Part shown: in pieces, positions 8,739 to 20,300 of the stretch | Layout of the letters: each line of letters starts with the position of its first letter | Numbering within the stretch: position 1 is the first letter of the stretch | DNA from: Flavobacterium gawalongense | Lineage (GTDB): Bacteria > Bacteroidota > Bacteroidia > Flavobacteriales > Flavobacteriaceae | Direction of reading: 5' to 3' | Length of the DNA stretch: 64,000 nucleotides | Assembly: GCF_007097265.1 (NCBI RefSeq) | Contig: NZ_VJZP01000012.1 | Span: 28,747-92,746 of the forward strand | Position numbers and translations under genes: made by a program | The notes under the pieces: generated by a model | Told to the model about the DNA's origin: nothing | Database searches by the model: none | Seen by the model: the letters and a program-made list of their open reading frames with translations, nothing else

Positions 8739-9785
8739 TTAATACGTTTCTAATTTACTATATACTTTATCAATTTCTTCATCGATGTAAGCCTGTGCGT
8801 AATGTACATAGCGATTAAAAGAACTACTTGCATAACTATGCCCACTTATTTTTCGTACCAAGTGTTCTGGCATGCCCAAAATCAGCAAGGTAGTTACAGC
8901 GGTTCTTCTCATCATGTGAGAACTCATTTTATCACAAAAACGATTTTTAGAGTCGTCTGTCTTTTTTGTTATTTTGTGGGTTTTACCTTGTTTTTCGCGA
9001 GAAACTTCAACAGGAGCTGTAAATCCAGCCTGTTCGCCTATTTTTTTTAGGCTTTTATTAAAGAGAGTTAGGCTTGTTTGCCCAAAAACTGATACTTTGC
9101 TATTTTGGGATTGGTATCTTTGGTAAATAATCACTGCATAGGCAGGCAACTTAATAAAACTAAAGGTTTTTGTCTTTTGAGATTTGAGTTTAAGATACCA
9201 TTCGCCCTCCATCTTTTCGAAGTTTTTATTGGTTAATAAGAAAACATCTGAATAACGTAATCCTGTGGTGCAACCAAAAACAAAAATATCTTTTATGCGT
9301 CTGAGTCCTGGGGTAAGCATTTGCTCAAATTCTTTGTCATGAATTAAAAATTTGAGTTGCTCAGGCGAAAGCACAAAAATTTCAACTTCTTCCTTTCTTA
9401 CATAGAAAAAACGTTGAAAATCACCTGTGGATAAATCTTTGTCATTCTTTAAGTAATTAAAAAAGGCACGAATGATCTTTATATTAGAACCTACATAATT
9501 GTCATGACAGTCTTTTTTATATAAGTAATCAGTAAACTTTAGATAAAACTTTTTCCAGTAATTTTTCTCAGAAAGGAACTCTCGTTTGTTCAGTTTAGAA
9601 GCGTCGCAAATACGTAATTCAAACTTGGTGTCGTTTGAAAATCGCGTGAGGTTTGTCAAAAGATGATCGTAATTTTGTACGGACCCGGGTTTTATCCTTT
9701 CACCATTTTTCTTGACCCGTTTGCCTGTTACTGTTTCTTTTATAAACCGCTTGAATAAAGGAATAATAAGACTTGTCTTTTTCAT
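8739..9785 (-). CDS. Tyrosine recombinase/integrase
   Basis: A 348-residue phage-type integrase when started at ATG 9785 (MKKTSLIIPLFKRF); the frame is open to 9890, but that extension has no family character and overlaps a palindrome. An N-terminal core-binding domain is followed by the catalytic domain with Arg in GCTTGLRYSD, His-x-x-Arg in SSHMMRRTAV, and the GHSYASSSFNRYVHYA box containing the catalytic Tyr. All key residues are present, so it should be active. It sits between two matching palindromes and among rearranged Rhs modules. It may be the integrase of a small element, or may have helped shuffle the region. Confidence 0.85.
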   Translation of the reverse strand: MKKTSLIIPLFKRFIKETVTGKRVKKNGERIKPGSVQNYDHLLTNLTRFSNDTKFELRICDASKLNKREFLSEKNYWKKFYLKFTDYLYKKDCHDNYVGSNIKIIRAFFNYLKNDKDLSTGDFQRFFYVRKEEVEIFVLSPEQLKFLIHDKEFEQMLTPGLRRIKDIFVFGCTTGLRYSDVFLLTNKNFEKMEGEWYLKLKSQKTKTFSFIKLPAYAVIIYQRYQSQNSKVSVFGQTSLTLFNKSLKKIGEQAGFTAPVEVSREKQGKTHKITKKTDDSKNRFCDKMSSHMMRRTAVTTLLILGMPEHLVRKISGHSYASSSFNRYVHYAQAYIDEEIDKVYSKLETY

Positions 9786-9848
9786 AGTAAGGTTTTGTAT
9801 CAAATGTACAATTTTATATGAAAGTTGAAACAAGTTGAGCTTTAATGG

Positions 9849-9878
9849 AAAACTACAACTTTTCAGGGTTGTAGTTTT
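9849..9878. repeat. Palindrome right of integrase, same arms as 8703-8733
   Basis: AAAACTACAA and TTGTAGTTTT are separated by a 10-base loop unrelated to that of the left copy. It lies upstream of the integrase start. Confidence 0.7.
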
Positions 9879-9949
9879 AGTCTTTATCATAGAATGCGCA
9901 GCACATGCGACAAATTTATTCTTAATAGAACACTTGTGCTGAGCTGGGG

Positions 9950-10453
9950 TTAACTCAATAAATGCTTAGAATCATAATTTGCTATAGTATTAGATAACTT
10001 TAAAGGTGAAATACCATTCATATTTTCAATGTTTTTATCAGCCCCATTAGAGATTAAAATTTTAATAAAAAAGGGGTCGTCATTTCTATAATTCATAATA
10101 GCTTGACATAATGGAGTGTTTCCGTTCTTATCAATAGTATCAATAACTACTTTTAAAGAAATTAGTATCTCTGTAATTATCTTGTTTTTTGTAGCAATAG
10201 CTAAATGCAAAGCACTCCTATTTGGTGATTTTGATTGGACGGCGTTTAAATCAAATCCTCTTTTAACTAACTCATCTATAAAAATTTTCGGACTGAAATT
10301 AGATGAATTCTGACTGGTTGAAAGAATATAGTTGTGCAAAATATTATCACCATTTCTATCAAAAGAATTCACATCAAAACCCTCCAGAATACTTGGTAAA
10401 TCATTATCGTTACCTTCCACCATTAACAATTTTATATCTTGAACACTTTTCAT
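9950..10453 (-). CDS. Ankyrin-repeat protein, probable immunity protein
   Basis: A 167-residue soluble protein built of ankyrin repeats: GFDVNSFDRNGDNILHNYIL, SPNRSALHLAIATKNKIITE, DKNGNTPLCQAIMNY, then GADKNIENMNGISPLKLS. There is no signal peptide. It lies 32 bp downstream of a GH-E nuclease toxin tip on the same strand. Ankyrin proteins are recognised immunity partners of polymorphic-toxin nucleases, so it most likely neutralises that tip. It is shorter than the SUKH-ankyrin protein at 4478 and has no SUKH domain. Confidence 0.7.
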   Translation of the reverse strand: MKSVQDIKLLMVEGNDNDLPSILEGFDVNSFDRNGDNILHNYILSTSQNSSNFSPKIFIDELVKRGFDLNAVQSKSPNRSALHLAIATKNKIITEILISLKVVIDTIDKNGNTPLCQAIMNYRNDDPFFIKILISNGADKNIENMNGISPLKLSNTIANYDSKHLLS

Positions 10454-10485
10454 TTTTTTTATTAATTTAATGTATTTAAATTGCT

Positions 10486-10950
10486 TTATAACCCTTTAGT
10501 CTTTGCTCCATGACTACTATTACTAGATCCAGACTCATAGCCTAGATTACTTATATCATTATAATCTTTAATAACTTGATCTCTGGTTTTAAGCCAGTTT
10601 TCAGGATTTTCCTGATATTGCCTCCATGTTACATTTTGATGACCAATATGCTTTTTACCTGTTATAGGTTTTAATGTTTTTGCATCAATAAAATTACCAT
10701 TCGCATCTTTTGGCGTATTTGCATCTAGATGATCTATCGTTGATTTCCACCATTTAGGCCTTGTTTGTAAATTTTTAGGCAAACTCTCAACTCTTGTTAA
10801 CTTTAGACTAGCTTCAGTAGCTTCTAATGATGGCCTTGCTATTTTTAAGCTATTTTTAGCTAAACTTTTAACAGCAAATTTACTTAATCCTTTTACAAGA
10901 TAGTAACCATCGAAGATAAAGCCCTTATTGAGCAAGTTAAACTTATTCAA
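10486..10950 (-). CDS. Truncated orphan toxin tip, GH-E type HNH nuclease
   Basis: The last 90 residues look like the GH-E group of HNH/Endo VII nucleases: LDANTPKDANGNFID, GKKHIGHQNVTWRQY (Gly-His), and a closing YESGSSNSSHG (Glu, then the Asn-Ser-Ser-His tail typical of these toxins). Unlike the two tips on the other strand, there is no Rhs core. The first 15 or so codons of the frame are the antisense of a regulator remnant (10905-11053), so the true 5' part has been lost and the ATG at 10950 is probably accidental. An ankyrin immunity gene follows. I read it as a decaying or silent toxin module kept with its antidote. Confidence 0.65.
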   Translation of the reverse strand: MNKFNLLNKGFIFDGYYLVKGLSKFAVKSLAKNSLKIARPSLEATEASLKLTRVESLPKNLQTRPKWWKSTIDHLDANTPKDANGNFIDAKTLKPITGKKHIGHQNVTWRQYQENPENWLKTRDQVIKDYNDISNLGYESGSSNSSHGAKTKGL

Positions 10951-11053
10951 GAACTTGAACCCGATGAAAAAAATATGGTCTTTAAAATGGTTGACACTTT
11001 CTTAACGCAAAAGAAATTCAAAGACTTCTTTAAGAAAAATGTAGCAACACTTT
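10905..11053 (+). pseudogene. 3' remnant of an HTH (XRE-type) transcriptional regulator
   Basis: On the + strand a frame reads IEDKALIEQVKLIQELEP, then DEKNMVFKMVDTFLTQKK and FKDFFKKNVATL, and stops at 11053. This is the C-terminal tail commonly seen on flavobacterial XRE-family regulators. The DNA-binding N-terminus is missing, replaced by the antisense of the GH-E toxin tip. A terminator follows at once. It therefore marks a recombination breakpoint at about 10905. Confidence 0.65.
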
Positions 11054-11060
11054 AAAAAAC

Positions 11061-11088
11061 AAAAGCAACCCATTTACGGGTTGCTTTT
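11061..11088 (+). terminator. Terminator of the HTH remnant (also usable from - strand)
   Basis: AAAAGCAACCC pairs perfectly with GGGTTGCTTTT around ATTTAC, followed by a T-run. It also lies just past the end of the Rhs operon on the opposite strand. Confidence 0.85.
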
Positions 11089-11124
11089 TTGTTTGATTAT
11101 GTTTGTGGCACAAGCGGTTTTAAA

Positions 11125-11367
11125 TTACCTCCGAAGATTCAAACCTTCTTTTTTGCATCCATTAACATATTCAGTAATATCATTAAATAAAATATCGTAT
11201 GCTTCCTTATTATTGGTTTCTAGATTTATCAAATATTTCCCAACATTAAAAGTTATTTCACCTCCTGTAGAACCTGACGAAATACATAAATCAACATCAT
11301 TTACCACATTAGGAAACTCTTTTCCAATCTTTTTTTCTACTATGTCCAACATTTTTAAATAATCCAT
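11125..11367 (-). CDS. Small protein after Rhs toxin, probable immunity protein
   Basis: An 80-residue soluble protein whose ATG lies two bases after the stop of the 3657-residue Rhs gene, the position of the cognate immunity gene in Rhs loci. The sequence (MDYLKMLDIVEKKIGKEF, then ITFNVGKYLINLETNNKEAYD) gives no family I recognise. Size, lack of a signal peptide and tight coupling support an antidote acting in the cytoplasm on the adjacent toxin tip. It is the last gene of the operon. Confidence 0.65.
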   Translation of the reverse strand: MDYLKMLDIVEKKIGKEFPNVVNDVDLCISSGSTGGEITFNVGKYLINLETNNKEAYDILFNDITEYVNGCKKEGLNLRR

Positions 11368-11369
11368 AA

Positions 11370-14300
11370 CTAATTTTTTATTGGTGTAATTAAATTATTT
11401 GTTGTACCACCGGGTTCAACAACTACCTCTATCCCTTTTCCATTATTTGCACTTCCTGGTGCAGATCCAGCTTCTCTAGTAATAAATTTCGCATCTTGTT
11501 TAAGTGTTGCAGTTTCAATAAAATTAGCGTTTTTAACATTTTTTAAAGGCACATTATATTTTTCAGCATATTTGACAGGGTCTAATAATGGATTTTCTAA
11601 ACTCCAAAATTGCGCTTCTGCACCTTGTTTAGAAACACCTTCTGTACCAACTCTATAAAGTGTCGCTCCTTCTTGAGCTTTTAATGATCCTAACAACGCT
11701 TCTTTACTACTTGATTGTACGGCAGCTTCATAACCTGTTTCTATAGCAGATAGGACTAGTTTAGATTTTTTAAAAGCTTGGTAAACTTTAGCAGCTTTTG
11801 CAAAAGCCATTTCTGGAAGTATAACCATTGGAGCTTCTTGAAATCCATCAATTACGCCTCTTGAAATAGCTAGACCTGGATTTACACCTCGATATTTATT
11901 TACTTGGTCTTCTAAATTATCAGACCTTATTTCTGCTTGAGGTCTTGCCACTTTAGGTAATCTCGCAGTAAATTGTAAATAACGATTGTTTGCTGCTTGC
12001 TCACTGGTGTATGCTCCAACATAAGGTCCAACTTTTTTTACAGTACTTCCCCCATCAGCAACCCAAACATCTTCAAGACCTTCGAATTCAATACTTGCAA
12101 TAACTTTATTTCCACTAAACGAGTATGGTGTATAATGTGGATATTCTTTAAATAATGGATCAATGGCAAAAAACCTTCCAACCCTCGGGTCGTGCATCCT
12201 AAAAGTATAATTCAAAGAGTTCCCTTCGCCTTTCAACTCGTTGTCCATCTCCTGCCCCTGGAACCCATATCGATATGCTCCTGAGTTCCCATGTCTATTG
12301 GGAATTAGCATACCAAAAGGGTAATAGTCACTAAAACTAAGAACGTCTGGATTGAATTGAGTTACTATTTTAGAATTATCGGCAATTTTTTTATCACTAA
12401 TAACCACTAATACGTTCCCTAGATGATTGCTCAATTCAAAGCGTTTGTCACCTACCAAATTTACATAATTTTTATTAAACATTGCTTTGGTAGCAGGATA
12501 AATTATACTGGCAGGGTCTAGATAATTAACAATTCCATTATTGTCATCATCTAAAATGTAGGCTGTTCCAGCGGGCGGATTAGGGTATCCCATACCTCCT
12601 TCGGTAGTTTCCCATGTGGCATAACCATCTCCGTCATCATCAACGTCTAAATAATCAGGCAGGGTATTAATAATCAAATTGGGGTTATTAACGTTGGTAT
12701 CTGAATTACTATTTAAAGCATCTGTGGGATTGTGATCATTATTAGGGTCGGCATTTTCATATTTTGTTACTATACCGTCACCGTCATCATCCGGGTCTAA
12801 ATGATTTGCTATTCCATCACTGTCTGTGTCATGGGCAAAACCATTTGAGTCTATTTCATACAAGTCATATATACCATCACCATCGCTATCAGCCAGACAA
12901 GGACCTAATTGTCTGTTTGCACTTGGACTAACCTGCATGCTAGTTTGTTGGCTTTCTTCTTGAGGATTACTATTTGTCTCATCATTAAAACTAAAACGAT
13001 GGGATATGTCATTATTGTAATTTAGACTTTTTATTTTATAATTGTAATAACACATATCCATAGGCAAGGTATTCCCTTGCATACTGCCCAAGGTTGCTTG
13101 TCCCTGAGCTGTTATGGCAGGCATTGCAGTGGCAGCAACTTCATTTTGCCACATCAAGGCTTTTTGTGTACCTGCACCGTTTACATATAAATAATCATAA
13201 TTCAAATGCCCTTGATGGTTGTAATTAAGGGTGATTCCTTTTTGGGCATTTAGCACTGAGGTAAGTCCGCCTGCGATAGTCGTTTCTCGTTTTATGATTT
13301 CATTTGTAATAGTGTTTTGTCTGTACTGAGTTAGATGTGCCTGAGGTGTATAACCTTCATTGCTTTTTATCATACTTAAATTTAACTCATTGGCTACATT
13401 ATAAGTAATGCTGCCTTGACGACTAAGACTTATTTGGGATATTATATTCCCTGGTTTGCCTAAATCTAAAAATATTGAAGCCACATTAGAAGATACAGAA
13501 GCGTATAGTAAACGAGTTCCTATTTTGTAATTCATAAGACCATTGTTTCTTTCTAAAGAGCAAACTATACCTGCAGTAGCAGTTGAATATGGTCCATAAA
13601 GTTGAGAACCATATTCGAGATAAATTTTATTGTTTAAAATTACAAAGCCATATTGTTTCCCATCGATAATAAAGCCAATTTTATTGTTATTTTCTTTGGT
13701 AAAATCTGTTAATTTAAAACTTAGACTACCGTTCTTTCCTAATTCAAGAGTCTCAGAAAGTGGAATTCTCAAAGAGGCATCATCACTGGTTGTTGTACAA
13801 ACGTTCTCTCTACTTAAACTTATTGTTTCAGGATTGGGTGACACTGCTGGATTAGTAACAGCGGTCACACATTCCGGCAGCGGTTGTTCACTGCTTAAAA
13901 TGGGTACAGGGATGAAATTATCACTTGAAGATATGTATTTCCCCATATAGGCAAAACTGCCTATATGATAGGTTCCATTAGCAGGATTATCCAGTACTTT
14001 AACTAGGGTTTCCATTTCGATGGTATCATCATCTAAGACAATATTTTCTGAGGGTTGTATTTCCCATTGTGCACTGGTATTATTATTTAATCTAAGGGCA
14101 TAATCTTTAACAATATTCACAGCCGTTTTAGGTAACATAGTAGTATGTACCCATTTGTTTTCATTGTTAGTACATGTGGTACAAGCCATAGCAACATCTT
14201 GTATATCCTCTGTAGGTGCTACACCTGGAGTTTGTACTTTAAGATTATAAACAATCTGATTTTTTTCTTCTAATCCCAATCGACTGCTGCCAAATAAATG

Positions 14301-17300
14301 ATGCTCTTTTATTCGCATTACAGCCGTCTTTTTATTCCCTGAATTGCTTTCGCTTAATTGATAGACACCCAAAACATTGCCTTGCGCATCACGACTGTAG
14401 TAGGTTGTTTCTTTACTTGTACTGTTATTTTTAATATCAGTGTTTATTTTTGCAATTCTATTCCCTAAACCATCGTACTCAAAGGTAATTGTATTAGTGA
14501 TGTTTTGCACAATAGCTTTACTTGGATTATTCAAATTACTAAAACTTCCTTTGTTGATTTTTTTTATTTTACCGTCAACACGCCATTCTATCGTTAGTTC
14601 TTCTTTTTTATCCATTATTAACTGCCCTATTTTATCGTATAGGTAGTTGTGTGAGCGATCATTATCGTTAGTATAAGATGCCGTAAGATCCTGATTCTTT
14701 AAATCAACATTAAATCCGCTATCAGTTATTTCATCATGTACTAAGGCCAATTGATTTGTTTTACTGATATAATTGTAGTTTAATTGGTCCATTGATTTTA
14801 CCACTCCTGTATTATCAGGAGCCGTACGATTTAAGGTTTTTATATTTCCATTACGATCATAAGTATATGAAGTTTGATAACTATTAGTGTAGGCTGAAGT
14901 TATTTGATTAATAGCTTTACTGGTCATCCCTTGTATGCGGTTGAGCTGATCGTAACTGTAATTGTTTTTTTGTACGGCTATAGGTTCGTTTTTAAAATTT
15001 CGAATAGCGGTTGTCATTTGTTTAATGTTACCATTATACAAGTTTTTTTCGTTACCACCATTTGTGTCACGACTATATTGTAAAGGTTTAAAAGTTGCAC
15101 TGCCATTATCATTTGCAATTGCCTTGTAATCTCCATCGTAATAGCTTAAACTGTATCCAAAAGTATCGGCTACTTGAAATGGTGCCCCCACAACGCCATC
15201 CTTACCTATATCATTGTTAGGTTGTGTTAAGTTTTCACTGTTTACCGCTTTTAACCATCCTTGTAGTGTATAAGCGTAATCAATTCCTTGTATGTTATCG
15301 TTTCCTAATTCTGTTCTGGCTAACGGACCGTGAGGATAATAGTTGTATTTAGCATCTGTTTCCCAGATTTCACCATCGCTTGAGGTTTCTAAGTTTACTA
15401 TTCGGTTATCAGCATCATAGCTGTAACGGTGTATAAATTGGTCATCTTTTTTAGGTTGAAAAGTAACACGGTTTACATTACCACTAATTAAATCATATTC
15501 ATATACCACTCTTTTTAAGTAGGCTTCACAGTCATTTTGTTGATTTAATTCTAATTTACCTTCTGTACAGCCTAAAGATTTCAAATAGGCATTATAGGTT
15601 ACTTGTTCTTTTACGTTACCATGTACATCGTAGTTATACAAAATAGCATTATTGAAAGCTTGGTTTCCATTTTCATGGTAAAATATTCCAGTTACCCGGT
15701 TGCGATTGTGTTTAACTGAAGAAGCAGATTTGAATAAACTTGAAGCTTTACCCGTACCTAATTCAGGATCGATATCATAAACAGTACGTGTTACTTCGCT
15801 TGTCGCTAACGAACTTTCAAACTTATTCATTATTTGTCCAGAATTGATTAATCTTCCAGTACTATTAATGCTATAATTTGGACTATTTGGATTTACTTCT
15901 CCTGCTTCTATAATACGACCTAAATCATCATATTTAGTATAACTAAATCGGTTATTAATTAATTGTTTGGCATTTTGCGATGCTATGATTCTGCCTAAAT
16001 CATCATAAGCAAACTTAGTTTCGCCACCATCTGGTGTTTTTTGCCACACCAGTTGGTTTAATGTGTTGTAGCGATATTCCGTTTTATACTCATGATTAGG
16101 TAAGGTTTTATTCTCGTTTAATGTAGTATTATTTACTCTATTTTTGTTTACTAAATCATTTACGGTATTTCCCCCTACAACTTCTTCTAAGTCAAGACGT
16201 CGTACTCCTTCAGGAGGAACGGTTTTAATTAAATTTCCAGCTTGATCATAATAATACAAAGTATATTGGTATTCTTTGTCAGTATAAGTCAGAGAAAAAT
16301 TTTCAACTACTTTGTCAGTGGCTGCTTTCAAATAATCTCTTACAAAGTTTTCTTGTAATTCTAATATATAAGCGTTGTATGCTTCTTGTTGGTATATCTC
16401 GGCATTCAATTTAGAAATAATTTCACATGGATCTCCCGTTGCAATAACTGAAGAAGATTCAACTGGTTGAGTAGTAATTGATGAACCACAGGTACCTTCA
16501 CTAGTTACATAATCTTCATTAACAAACTTATTCCAAAACTTTCTGTCCGATTGTGTAACATTAAAACTGCTTTGGTTGTAAGCTACATACAAATCTATAG
16601 CTTCTTTAATTTTTTCATATCCATAATTTAATTTAGTGTTGCCAAATTCTCCCAAAGTGATGTAATTAAGGTCATCAACTTGGGTTACATTTAATTGCTC
16701 TATATAATACTTATAAGAATCGATTAAATATTGATAATTGTTATTGCAAAACTGATTACGATCAGCTGCATAATCATTTATTTTTTCTTTATTAATAATC
16801 CGTAGCGAATTTCCATTTGAATCATAATTCATAAAACTCAGGTAATCTTGATAAGCCTCATCACAGGCTATTGGTCTTACAGTCTGAGGGACGCATAATT
16901 CACATTCTGATTTTTCTCCACTATCTGCAAATACATAAATTTGATCTAAAACATTTTGGGAATTTTCAGAATTATGATCACTATCTATTTGCATCACTGC
17001 TCCAAAGTACCCGTAACCTTCTCCTAAATATGTTAACTCATTATTAAATCTAAATCCTAATCCAAAATCAAGATCTAATGCGTTATCTAAATTAAAGGTT
17101 TGTACATCTGTCCAAAATATTTCTTTATCAGAATCTAAAATTAACTTCTTATCAATATTTGAATATTGCCCATTATTTATAAATGGAGTTATACTGGCTC
17201 CAGCGATAACGGGAGTAGATGTACCAAACACTAACGATTTGAAATCTATAGCATTATCTATTTTATAATTAAAATCATTTACATCAAATGAAGCAGGATA

Positions 17301-20300
17301 ATAATTATTCCATGAAAAAACATTATAAGCTGGGTAATGTTCATAATCGTAATAATTAATATCATTAGAATGATCATAAACTAAATTTTTATTTGCTAAT
17401 GAATAACTTTTACCGTTGAGTATAATTTCTACATCATAATCTTCATCTTTCCAAGAAAAATACCATTTTGGTGAATACCCTGGTACGTTCTTATCAATTA
17501 CTCCATCTGGAAATTCTCCTTGATTATCAGCATCAGCTATCTTTTTAATTTTAACTTGCATATCAATTTTATCATATCTCTTAAAAGATATTCCTTTAGG
17601 ATAAAAATTCATATCCTGATAAAACAATTTATTTGTATAACCTCCTACTGTACCAACTCTATTAATTTGTCTTCTTAAATTAACCCACGGAATATAGGTA
17701 TTACTAAGATCGCAACAATCAAATTTTAATCCAGTAGCTGTTACATCAAGTTTTTGATAAGGACTTTCAATAAAAACACCAGGAGCAGGAGGAGTTTCTT
17801 TGGGAATATAAAAGTAAAACTTATCATTTTTGAAAGCATCTTCAAAAAAAAGTGCATCAAAATTCATTGTCGCTGCCTGATTAATAAAATAGTCTGGAAT
17901 AGCCATCGTAAAAGTAGCTTCAACTACACCTCTAGTTCTTATGGCATAGGTATTAACTCCTGTTTTTTGCCAAGTTGTAGTAATATCATCACTATAATTT
18001 GATTTAGTTTTATCAACATTATCTGCAAAATAATCTGTTAAATATGAATTATAATACGACGAATAATTTTTTAACAAAACCTCAGTTGTACTATTAATTT
18101 TTTCATTTTGTAATAATTCATTCACAAGCCCTAAAAAAGCAGCCTTAAACTTATTTTTTATACCGCAGCCACCTTCTTCTTCGGATGCACTATTTATATC
18201 CAAACGTTGACCTATTAGATCAGCAGTAGTACCGCACTCCCCTATGATAGCATTTGTATGCCCCTTTAATACTATTTCTTTTTCAATATTATTTTCAATT
18301 ACAACTGCTATTAGCTCGAAAGCAAAATTTCTATTTTCAGGATCAGAAGCCATTTTATCATAATAAAATTGTTTCAGGTTTTTTATCTTCCATGAAGTAC
18401 CATAACTACTCCATTGCAAATCATCACTTTCTAAAGAAATAATCCCGTCAGGAATATTAGAAAAATGCATTTCTAGGTTTGTGGAATTTACAAGAGCACT
18501 TGTTAACATTAGACCATCTGCCGGAAATGTACCTCCTAAACTTAGCAATAAATCTTTAGTAAGGTATTGAGCCTTGAATTGGTAATCAGACAAAGATATT
18601 GGATTATTAATTTTAGTATCTTTAAATAAACCATTTAAAAACAGATCTAAATCTAATAACATTGGACAATTTCCTGTCTGTTTATAATATTCAGCATCTA
18701 CTTTGCTTTCTAATTCTATCAGAGCTTCTTGTGCCCCAATACCTGATTTATAGCCAAAATCGATAGGAGGAAAACGTTTTTCTTTGGTTCTTCCATTTGC
18801 ATCTTCAACAGAATAATATGTTGCATTAGAATTTGAACAAAAAGATTGATTAACAGTATATCTGAAATTAGAATAAAAACGAGGATGTAAAGAACCATAA
18901 TATGAATTATTAATAGTTTGACTACCAATACATTTATTATAAGTTCCCTTATCATAGGCATATTTAGCAATAAAAGTTTGTTTTATCTTTGCCTTATATG
19001 ACTGATAATATGTTTTATAAACATTCCATACTTTATCTTTTTCTTCTGTCGTTAGTGAATTAAACGATAATTGGGTAAAATCACAGGTTTGATATGCATT
19101 ACACATAACTGTCATTATAGCAGCTTGATACATTGTCGCTCCTTCGGTGGTGTTTTTTAAAAAAGTATCATATTGTGAATTAAGCGCATAACTCATAATT
19201 TCTTTTCTTAAATTAAAAGTACCCCCATCTTCAACATTAAGAAATTGCGTCTTAAAATAAGGATCGTTATTATAGATACCTGTGAGATCTGAACCAAAAG
19301 TTGCTTGTGCTTGACTATAAGTGGTAATGGTTTCTAAGTATCCATCGTACGCATCGCTTGTTAATTTTTTAGTTACTGTTCCTCCATTTTCTGAAATGTA
19401 TACTGTTGATTCATTTTTACATAACTCATTAGAATATACTAAATAATCATACTCTGGGTGATAACCAATTAATGATTTTGCCCAGGAACTATTCCAAGAG
19501 GCAATAAAATCACTTACATTTTTTAAATATTGTGGTCGTATGAAGGTTTCATTCTCGATTTTATTTTCAGATCCAGTTACTATTTCAGGGCTATACGATT
19601 TTGTATTTTCATCATAGGTTAAATTTATTAATGAGGGCTTACCTTTTTCGTCTAAATAAGCTGGTATGTTATTTTCATCTACAGTAAGAATTGGTTTTCT
19701 CCAATTATTTCCTGAAGAATTACCTTTGTATATGATTTTATTGTTCTCATTAAATAAACTTAGTATATCCCAATCTATTACAGGTGTATCCAGTTTGGTA
19801 TCGTCTATATTTCCATATTGACCTCCTATAGAAACATCTTTTAATAGGGCAGATTCATTGAAATCGCATGAACTTACAAATGTTGGTCCACAAATCTTAT
19901 CACATAATGAAACTAATTGTGTCCATTCTTTACTAAATTCCAGTACTTTGCTATTTACATCTTCAACGGTAAAAGGCAAGCCAAAATTAATTGAAGTAAC
20001 TCCACTAGGTAAATTTAAATTTGCAGCTAATGGCGTTCCAGACAATACTATGGTACTGTTGTCGTTTTCCGGAATATTGTATGTGAGTTTTAATTTGTCA
20101 CTTATAAACTTAGTTTCAGTTCCTGCGCTTTCTCGACATTCATCACAAGTAACAACACAGTCTTCGGTAAGATTACTTTTTTTAAATTCCTCAGGATTTA
20201 TATACGATCCGGAATTTGGATTAATTAAAAGTGAAGTATAATCTCTCAGATGTTCTTCTAGTTTTTCATTATTAACCTTTAACTCTTTAGTCAAGGTATA

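Noticed and set aside
9786..9890. N-terminal extension of the integrase
   Set aside because: It reads through the palindrome at 9849-9878 and lacks similarity to integrase N-termini.
18719..18970. A frame on the same strand inside the Rhs gene
   Set aside because: It is a +1/+2 shadow of the Rhs coding frame, rich in Ile/Leu/Met as expected of out-of-frame AT-rich DNA.
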